The notes beneath the pieces are model-generated. The model was not told where the DNA came from. It did no database searches and was given only the letters and a program-made list of their open reading frames with translations. From Bacteriovorax stolpii (GTDB lineage: Bacteria; Bdellovibrionota; Bacteriovoracia; Bacteriovoracales; Bacteriovoracaceae), in NCBI GenBank assembly GCA_945890905.1, contig CAMDDI010000104.1:1-10999 (forward strand): DNA of 10,999 nucleotides. The letters run 5' to 3'. Both the position numbers and the translations under genes were made by a program. Positions 6,773 to 10,999 of the stretch are shown here, piece by piece; positions within the stretch are counted from its first letter, which is position 1; each line of letters starts with the position of its first letter.

Positions 6773-7010
6773 CCAAAAGCAAAAAACATAAAAAGAGAGA
6801 TGGAAATCCCATGCAACAATTCATCAAAAATTTGGAAAAATATCAATTAAAGATATTCCCTTGGGAGAAATGTACGCCCTAATGGATTTGCGCTAACAGC
6901 TGAAGATCTTCCGCATGCTTGCTTTGCTGGCCAACAAGAAACACCTACAGAGTTACTAAAGGCTTATCTCTTGGACACTGAGATAATATTGTAGCATTTC
7001 AAAACCATTC
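6773..7010. other. Gene-poor stretch with possible decayed coding sequence
   Basis: There is no intact gene in this part of the 301-bp gap. On the plus strand two overlapping frames each look moderately protein-like: one with HQKFGKISIKDIPLG, then, shifted by one base, NGFALTAEDLPHACFAG running to a stop at about 6993. This could be a frameshifted relic, but I cannot name a family. The hairpin at 6964-6986 is listed separately. Confidence 0.3.
6964..6986 (-). terminator. Weak terminator-like hairpin after the minus-strand TM protein gene
   Basis: TTATCTC and GAGATAA form a perfect 7-bp, AT-rich stem with a 9-nt loop, 24 bp beyond the stop codon of the 7011-7631 gene. No proper U-tract follows in that direction, so it may be only a 3'-end mRNA hairpin. 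Confidence 0.3.
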
Positions 7011-7631
7011 CTAGCGTCCTTCAAAAAAAGACGTCTTCAACTTTTTTTCAAAAGGCCAATCTTCACAAACCTTTTGAATCTCTTGGATAATCTCCAGGGC
7101 AAGTTTGTGAAGTTGTTTGACTTCGTTAGGGCCAAGTTCAGAAGGACACTCAATCATCCAATAGTTTCTCAGCTCTTTTTCTTTCTCTTCGGGAAAGTAA
7201 TCGACTCCCAGAAGAGAAATGATTGAGCCTGTTCTAAATCTTAAGTCATGGATCTCTAAAATGGCCTTTCGTATATTTGGGCCAAGGACCTGGATCGCTT
7301 TATCTTTATTATTGGATCTTACGACATAGGTTACATCAAATTCGGGATCCCCCACCCTAATATCAAAGAAACCACTATTCCCAGCTGAAACTGATACGAT
7401 ATCAAAATTAGAAACTTGCAAGTAAAGCGGCGTCGCTTTCGGCAGCTTGCCCCATACTCTTGTCAAAGTGCCAATCGGCTTCATAGTAGCAATATCTTTG
7501 ACAAAGCCATTTAGGTTTAAATCATTTCGCGCCTCATCGACTCGCTTCTTTATAGAACGCGACAGTCGCAATAATAAAACTATTATTAACAGGATGATCA
7601 AAGTCGCACTAATGATTAAGTAGATTTCCAT
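7011..7631 (-). CDS. Unrecognised membrane-anchored protein, one N-terminal TM helix
   Basis: This 206-residue protein has a strongly hydrophobic helix at residues 3-22 (IYLIISATLIILLIIVLLLR), directly followed by the basic SIKKR. By the positive-inside rule the remaining 180 residues lie in the cytoplasm. The soluble part has a beta-rich middle (about 50-115, with GxLTRVWGKLPKATPLYLQVS) and a helical, charged C-terminus (about 145-200). I do not recognise a family or any catalytic motif. The SD is poor. Upstream on the minus strand are two perfect TATAAT hexamers. It is transcribed opposite to both neighbours. Confidence 0.75.
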   Translation of the reverse strand: MEIYLIISATLIILLIIVLLLRLSRSIKKRVDEARNDLNLNGFVKDIATMKPIGTLTRVWGKLPKATPLYLQVSNFDIVSVSAGNSGFFDIRVGDPEFDVTYVVRSNNKDKAIQVLGPNIRKAILEIHDLRFRTGSIISLLGVDYFPEEKEKELRNYWMIECPSELGPNEVKQLHKLALEIIQEIQKVCEDWPFEKKLKTSFFEGR

Positions 7632-7636
7632 GTTTT

Positions 7637-7665
7637 CAAATTATATATGAAGAAATTGAATTATA
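7637..7665 (-). promoter_or_regulatory. Tandem TATAAT boxes upstream of the TM protein gene
   Basis: On the minus strand the consensus -10 hexamer TATAAT occurs at 7665-7660 and again near 7645-7640, shortly before the ATG at 7631. A partial -35 (TTGAGA, 7691-7686) is 20 nt from the first, longer than ideal. The region is very AT-rich, so only a candidate promoter can be claimed. Confidence 0.35.
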
Positions 7666-8044
7666 GCGGACTTTTATTTTTAGATTCTCAAAGAAGTGAT
7701 GCAAAAGTTGCTCGTAGATTGAGAACATCGAATGAGAAGCAATTTAAAGAGAGGATACGGAGACATGCGCAGTTTCGGGCCACGTAACGACAAATATTTT
7801 ACAGAAGAGGCGCAAAAGCTTTCGTGGGAGCATCGTAAAATAGTGGTGATTATTGTCATCATCCGAAGACTTAAAATTCCTGTTGCTTTGAAAGACTACT
7901 GGATATTTATTTCAGAAGCTGGGTGACAATATGTCCTGTGTCGCGCCGCAAAGCAAGTATTCCACCCCTTCTTAAAATTCTGATTCGACTAAAAAAAGAG
8001 TATATAGCTGGGAAATCGATATATGTGTATTAAATGATTTGCAT

Positions 8045-8060
8045 CTATAGCACGGTATAG
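8045..8060. promoter_or_regulatory. CTATA/TATAG dyad just upstream of the MerR-type gene
   Basis: CTATA-gcacgg-TATAG is a 5-bp dyad 15 bp before ATG 8076. MerR-family proteins commonly bind dyads in their own promoters, so this is an autoregulation candidate. It is short, and no promoter with the long spacer typical of MerR targets was found. Confidence 0.25.
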
Positions 8061-8075
8061 GTTTATTCTTTGAAA

Positions 8076-8474
8076 ATGAAAAAAGATAATCTCTTACAAA
8101 TTGGCAAGTTTGCTAAAATCTCAAAGGTTTCCATTCAAACCATTCGCTATTATGAAAAGAGAAAGCTCATTAAGCCGGCCAGTCATAAGAATTCAAGATT
8201 TCGACTTTATGATCTTGAATCCCTGAAAACGATGAATTTAATTACAAATTTGCGCGGACTTGGTTTTCAGTTAGAAGAGATAAGAGAAATTATTGATCTA
8301 AACCACAAAGGCGAGAACCTGGTTCATAAATTTAGCAACAAACTAGATATGGTCAAAGAATCAATTAGAAATTCTAAGAAAATTGAAGCCTCTCTCAAAA
8401 AGTTAATTTCTAAACCATCTCTTATTATTACTTCAATGAAGATCTCAGCTGTTAAACCAGAAAAATTCGAATGA
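8076..8474 (+). CDS. MerR-family transcriptional regulator without cysteines
   Basis: The N-terminal winged helix-turn-helix of the MerR family is plain: LQIGKFAKISKVSIQTIRYYEKRKLIKP (7-34), then the wing RFRLYDLESL (41-50) and LRGLGFQLEEIREII (59-73). A long helix (about 80-112) for antiparallel dimerisation follows. At 132 residues it is the size of metal-sensing members such as MerR, CueR or ZntR. It contains no cysteine at all, so a thiolate metal site is excluded and the effector is unknown. A TTG at 8070 would add two residues. ATG 8076 is the simpler start. Its TGA overlaps the ATG of the next gene (ATGA at 8471-8474), making a tightly coupled bicistron with a receiver-only response regulator. 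Confidence 0.88.
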   Translation: MKKDNLLQIGKFAKISKVSIQTIRYYEKRKLIKPASHKNSRFRLYDLESLKTMNLITNLRGLGFQLEEIREIIDLNHKGENLVHKFSNKLDMVKESIRNSKKIEASLKKLISKPSLIITSMKISAVKPEKFE

Positions 8475-8827
8475 AAAAACGAATTCTGATCATTGAGGAC
8501 GAGCCATCAATCTCGGAAATCTTAAAGGAATTTCTAGAAGACGAGGGTTTCGTAGTCTTTCTAGCTGGTCATGGTATTGAAGCTTTGGACTTAATAAAAG
8601 AAAATGGTTTTCCGGATCTTATCCTTTCAGACAATAACATGCCCATCATGAATGGTTTAGAATTTCGAAAAATTCAACTGACAAATAATGACCTCTCTCG
8701 CATTCCCTTTATCCTCATGTCAGCAAAATTCGACCTGGACTTAAATGATTTTCTAAATCCCACCTTTATTCACAAGCCAATTGATCTAGATAATATTTTA
8801 GAGATAATTATGAGTCATCTTTCTTAA
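8471..8827 (+). CDS. Single-domain (receiver-only) response regulator coupled to the MerR-type gene
   Basis: This 118-residue CheY-like receiver has no output domain. The acidic pair is E9-D10, the phospho-acceptor is D54 in LILSDNNMPIMNG, the conserved Ser is S84 (ILMSAKF), and the lysine is K102 (HKP), so the phosphorylation machinery is intact. No SD of its own is clear, and translation probably depends on re-initiation at the ATGA overlap with the MerR-type regulator. The pairing suggests that the receiver modulates or is regulated with that DNA-binding protein (inference). It is only modestly similar to the receiver at 6320-6709. It converges on trmD, 257 bp away. Confidence 0.9.
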   Translation: MKKRILIIEDEPSISEILKEFLEDEGFVVFLAGHGIEALDLIKENGFPDLILSDNNMPIMNGLEFRKIQLTNNDLSRIPFILMSAKFDLDLNDFLNPTFIHKPIDLDNILEIIMSHLS

Positions 8828-8905
8828 ACCTCTTCGAAAACCAGGCCACTCGATTTAGATAGGATCTGATTCTTATCAAGATCTGTAGAACGATTTCTAG
8901 AGTTT

Positions 8906-8938
8906 AAAACAAAGCCCAGTAGACTCTAACTGAAGGCT
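8906..8938 (-). terminator. Probable intrinsic terminator of the rpsP-trmD operon
   Basis: On the minus strand AGCC-tt-CAGT pairs with ACTG-GGCT around an 8-nt loop, giving an 8-bp stem with a 2-nt bulge. It is followed at once by TTGTTTTAAA, a U-rich tail. It lies 147 nt beyond the trmD stop. A competing 6-bp stem (TAGAGT with ACTCTA, 8899-8928) overlaps it. The 8828-9084 gap holds no gene that I can see. Confidence 0.5.
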
Positions 8939-9084
8939 GCAAACAGTGAGATGAAAACGCTACGATAGATGACCCGACCAAACTTCAAAGGTGCCCGCTA
9001 GAAACAGAGATGGAGTCTGGTTGGTTATTGTTTTATTATTTGGCGCAGTTTCGTTTTACGAGTAGTCGTTAGTCCATTGAAATC

Positions 9085-9825
9085 TTACTTACCCTTTAGT
9101 AGATCAGGACGATGCTTTTTGGTGAGACGAATCTTTTCTTGCTTTTGCCACTCTTCAATTTTTTTATGATTCCCTTCAGTCAGCACAGCAGGTACTTCCA
9201 TGTCTTCAAACTCACGTGGTTTAGTGTATTGAGGGAATTCAATCATCCCATCTTCAAATGAATCAGCTTCACTGGAAAGTTTATTACCTAAAATTCCCGG
9301 GACAAATCTTACGGCGGAGTCGAGTATTGTCATAACTGCTAACTCTCCTCCAGTTAAAACAAAATCTCCCATGGAGTAATATTCATTCACATATTTTTCT
9401 AAAAAGCGCTCATCAATGCCTTCATAGCGACCACAAATGAAAACAATATCTTTTTTAGGATGAGAGAGAACTTCAGTTCCAAATGAGCGCGCCACTTTAT
9501 TGCTCCAAACAATACCTCTAGGAGAAGTATAGATCACATGCAAATCATCAAGACTTGGGTATCCACCAGCTTCTTGAACACCTTTTACCAGAGCGTCCCG
9601 CAGAATATCTGCTCTCATCACCATCCCCGGTCCTCCGCCATAGGGAGAATCATCCACACTTTTATACTTGGTGGTCGAGTAATCACGAATATTAATCGTG
9701 TAAAATTCAAGCTTAAACTCTCCATCCGTTCTCTCGCCACGCAGAGCTTGGCCTGCTATCCCACACTCAAGCAAAGGCTTAAAAAATTCCGGAAAAAGAG
9801 TTAAGACCCAAATCTTTTTAATCAT
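9085..9825 (-). CDS. trmD: tRNA (guanine-N1)-methyltransferase TrmD
   Basis: TrmD methylates G37 next to the anticodon using S-adenosylmethionine, which prevents +1 frameshifting. At 246 residues it has the usual length. Diagnostic blocks are present: LTLFPEFF (8-15), SVDDSPYGGGPGMVM (56-70), the deep trefoil-knot SAM site with IVFICGRYEGIDER (127-140) and YSMGDFVLTGGELA (150-163), then SSEADSFEDG and FPQYTKP (216-222), and the C-terminal VPAVLTEGNHKKIEEW. The start codon overlaps the rimM stop (ATGA, 9822-9825), so it is translationally coupled and has no SD of its own. It is the last gene of the operon here. Confidence 0.98.
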   Translation of the reverse strand: MIKKIWVLTLFPEFFKPLLECGIAGQALRGERTDGEFKLEFYTINIRDYSTTKYKSVDDSPYGGGPGMVMRADILRDALVKGVQEAGGYPSLDDLHVIYTSPRGIVWSNKVARSFGTEVLSHPKKDIVFICGRYEGIDERFLEKYVNEYYSMGDFVLTGGELAVMTILDSAVRFVPGILGNKLSSEADSFEDGMIEFPQYTKPREFEDMEVPAVLTEGNHKKIEEWQKQEKIRLTKKHRPDLLKGK

Positions 9826-10364
9826 TCAGTAAATTCCGGCAAGACCATAATGATCTTTTCTTCTTCAGTATTGATCTCGGGAAAAAATTGATCAACATAA
9901 GGCAGAGTGATGAGTTCACCATTCACCAAACGAATATCAAAGAGGTACTGCATGCCATTGTCTGAGAAGCTCTCAAGTTTTCCCAGCTCCACACCTTCGG
10001 GACTCTCCACCCGCATATCGATGAGATCAACCAGATACACTTGATCATCTTCGGGTTCGGGAAAATCTTCGCGGTCCACATAAAATTCAAAAGGCAGAAG
10101 AGTTTCAAGGTGCGTGCGGTCTTTCATGCCTTCAAGTTTGCAGATGACTTTATTGCCGAAGCTCACTTTGGCAATCGTCCACTGCTCCCCTTCTTTTTTA
10201 ATTTTTGATTTCTCTCCCGAGGGAAAGAGCCACAGCTTCATGCCGTCATCTAGAATACTTTCTTCGGGGTTGGTGTTTAACAGGCGCAATTCTACTTCAC
10301 CCTTAATACCGTGAGGGTGAGCGGCGAAACCAATTCTCACCAGTGACTCTTTATCTACTTTCAT
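9822..10364 (-). CDS. rimM: 16S rRNA processing/ribosome maturation factor RimM
   Basis: RimM assists assembly of the 30S head and binds ribosomal protein uS19. The 180-residue product shows the N-terminal RimM domain (VRIGFAAHPHGIKGEVELR, 9-27; GMKDRTHLETL, about 79-89) and the C-terminal PRC barrel (VYLVDLIDMRV, LGKLESFSDNGMQYLFDI, ITLPYVDQFFPEIN). An in-frame TTG at 10377-10379 would add five residues. I prefer ATG 10362-10364 because GAGG (10370-10373) sits 5 nt upstream and the TTG lies within the U-tract of the preceding hairpin. It couples to trmD by an ATGA overlap. Its ribosome binding site directly abuts an intrinsic-terminator-like hairpin. Confidence 0.95.
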   Translation of the reverse strand: MKVDKESLVRIGFAAHPHGIKGEVELRLLNTNPEESILDDGMKLWLFPSGEKSKIKKEGEQWTIAKVSFGNKVICKLEGMKDRTHLETLLPFEFYVDREDFPEPEDDQVYLVDLIDMRVESPEGVELGKLESFSDNGMQYLFDIRLVNGELITLPYVDQFFPEINTEEEKIIMVLPEFTE

Positions 10365-10373
10365 GGTGGCCTC

Positions 10374-10416
10374 AAACAAAAATCCCCAACTTAATCCAGA
10401 AGACTAAGTTGGGGAT
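10374..10416 (-). terminator. Strong intrinsic terminator or attenuator between khpA and rimM
   Basis: On the minus strand ATCCCCAACTTA (10416-10405) pairs perfectly with TAAGTTGGGGAT (10393-10382), a 12-bp stem with an 11-nt loop. It is followed by TTTTTGTTT (10382-10374), a proper U-tract. The tail ends one base before the GAGG of rimM. There is no room for a promoter between this tail and the rimM start, so any rimM message must contain or read through the hairpin. Confidence 0.8.
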
Positions 10417-10439
10417 CATTTTATTAAAACTTAAAAAAC

Positions 10440-10682
10440 TTATTCTATGATTTCGAGAACTGATCTTTTTCTGAGCTTGGTTGAAGCGGCATTGAGAATT
10501 GTTCTTAATGCTCTTGCTGTTCTTCCTTGCTTACCGATCACTTTACCTAGATCTGATTTATCAACTCTAAGTTCGAGGACCGTTGTTTGCTCGCCTTCGA
10601 TCTCATTGACTTCCACGCTATCAGGCATGTCCACCAGAGCTTTCGATACGTACTCAATCAGAGTCTTCAATTCGCTGCTCAT
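10440..10682 (-). CDS. khpA: KH-domain RNA-binding protein KhpA (YlqC/KhpA family)
   Basis: A small single KH-domain protein that binds RNA and, in Gram-positives, partners with KhpB/EloR. In many bacteria the gene lies between rpsP and rimM, as here. The hallmark is the GxxG loop in LGKVIGKQGRTARALRTIL (45-63 of the 80-residue form), preceded by ALVDMPDSVEVNEIEGE. A start at 10706 would add eight residues (MCPLKVGI), but the GGGAG there touches the ATG. I prefer ATG 10680-10682, with GTAGG 4 nt upstream and a length typical for the family. An inverted repeat precedes it. Confidence 0.93.
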   Translation of the reverse strand: MSSELKTLIEYVSKALVDMPDSVEVNEIEGEQTTVLELRVDKSDLGKVIGKQGRTARALRTILNAASTKLRKRSVLEIIE

Positions 10683-10709
10683 AATACCTACTTTGAGAGG
10701 GCACATCTC

Positions 10710-10727
10710 CCAGGTGTTAAAACCTGG
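10710..10727 (-). promoter_or_regulatory. Inverted repeat in the rpsP-khpA junction
   Basis: CCAGGT and ACCTGG form a perfect 6-bp stem around GTTAAA, in the 54 bp between rpsP and the chosen khpA start. No U-tract follows on the minus strand, so it is not a terminator. It may be an mRNA structure affecting processing or khpA translation. Confidence 0.4.
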
Positions 10728-10736
10728 TTAACAACA

Positions 10737-10979
10737 TTATAACTTAATATTGTTGTTTTTGAGCAAAGTTCTTACTGTATCAGAAAGTTGAGCACCTTTA
10801 GCAAGCCAACCTTTGATGCCTTCAATATTTACCATCTTCAAAGCTTCTGCAGCTTTTGGATCGTATTGACCTAATTTTTCAAGGAATTGGCCATCACGTG
10901 GGCTACGTGAATTTGTAGCTACGATTGTGTAAACTGGACGGTTTTTGCGACCACCACGGGCCATTCTGATTTTTACCAT
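10737..10979 (-). CDS. rpsP: 30S ribosomal protein bS16
   Basis: An 80-residue protein that is clearly bS16, beginning MVKIRMARGGRKNRPVYTIV and followed by SRSPRDGQFLEKLGQYDP (29-46) and a C-terminal LLKNNN. bS16 is a primary assembly protein of the 30S subunit body. Its length is typical. The start at 10977-10979 is preceded by GAGGAG with 8-nt spacing. It is the first gene of the minus-strand set seen here. The promoter, or an upstream gene such as ffh in many genomes, lies outside the window. Confidence 0.98.
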   Translation of the reverse strand: MVKIRMARGGRKNRPVYTIVATNSRSPRDGQFLEKLGQYDPKAAEALKMVNIEGIKGWLAKGAQLSDTVRTLLKNNNIKL

Positions 10980-10999
10980 TTGGGTATCTCCTCTAAAGA

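Larger units (their letters stand above)
7632..8069. other. 438-bp gap holding only a doubtful small ORF
   Basis: The one open frame of note on the plus strand ends at 7926. It could begin at ATG 7732 or, better, at ATG 7765 with GGAG nearby (MRSFGPRNDKYFTEEAQKLS...), giving 53 residues with a short hydrophobic run (IVVIIVIIRR). A different frame just upstream (7700-7790) reads as a basic, helix-like stretch (RRLRTSNEKQFKERIRRHA) without a start. Together they might be a frameshifted small gene, but neither matches a family I know. From 7927 to 8069 I see only AT-rich DNA and short repeats. Confidence 0.3.

Noticed and set aside
10114..10731. Plus-strand frames opposite rimM and khpA
   Set aside because: They are shadows of well-identified genes on the minus strand.
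1..10999. tRNA or rRNA genes, CRISPR arrays, insertion sequences or attachment sites
   Set aside because: No cloverleaf signature, spaced repeats, transposase motif or terminal inverted repeats were found on reading both strands by eye.

Overview
The window looks like chromosomal DNA of a Gram-negative bacterium with moderately low GC. Evidence for this is Sec signal peptides, a periplasmic-type cytochrome c, and a canonical rpsP-khpA-rimM-trmD block. The mix of secreted orphan proteins, a transglutaminase-elicitor-type protein and stand-alone receiver-domain regulators would suit a Bdellovibrio/Bacteriovorax-like lineage. That placement is an inference from gene style and is not proven by any single gene.

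Left part (1-1560): two divergently transcribed paralogues of an unrecognised secreted protein. The minus-strand copy (1-686) runs off the window a few codons before its expected end. The plus-strand copy (831-1523) is complete. They share four cysteines at equivalent positions and long stretches of identity, and are separated by a 144-bp divergent control region. A hairpin follows the plus copy.

GC-rich island (about 1589-3360): a secreted protein of the Phytophthora GP42-type transglutaminase family (1589-2914) converges on a small mono-haem cytochrome c (2926-3297, minus). A doubtful small ORF lies upstream of the cytochrome. Base composition is visibly richer in G+C than on either side, which suggests a different history.

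Middle (3709-6709): a patatin-like phospholipase overlaps a YceI-family lipid-binding protein by 23 bp, giving a coupled pair. It is followed by a two-CBS-domain protein and a receiver-only response regulator. Gaps between these genes hold few clear signals.

Accessory stretch (6710-9084): a gene-poor region with an apparent C-terminal remnant of a glyoxalase/VOC protein, an unrecognised single-TM protein (7011-7631, minus), a 438-bp gap with a doubtful small ORF, and an ATGA-coupled MerR-type regulator plus receiver-only response regulator (8076-8827).

Right end (9085-10979, minus strand): the ribosome-maturation operon rpsP, khpA, rimM, trmD. A 12-bp perfect hairpin with a U-tract lies between khpA and rimM and ends almost on the rimM ribosome binding site, so rimM-trmD must be reached by transcription through an intrinsic-terminator-like structure. 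A second U-tailed hairpin at 8906-8938 probably ends the operon. The rplS gene that often follows trmD is not in the window.
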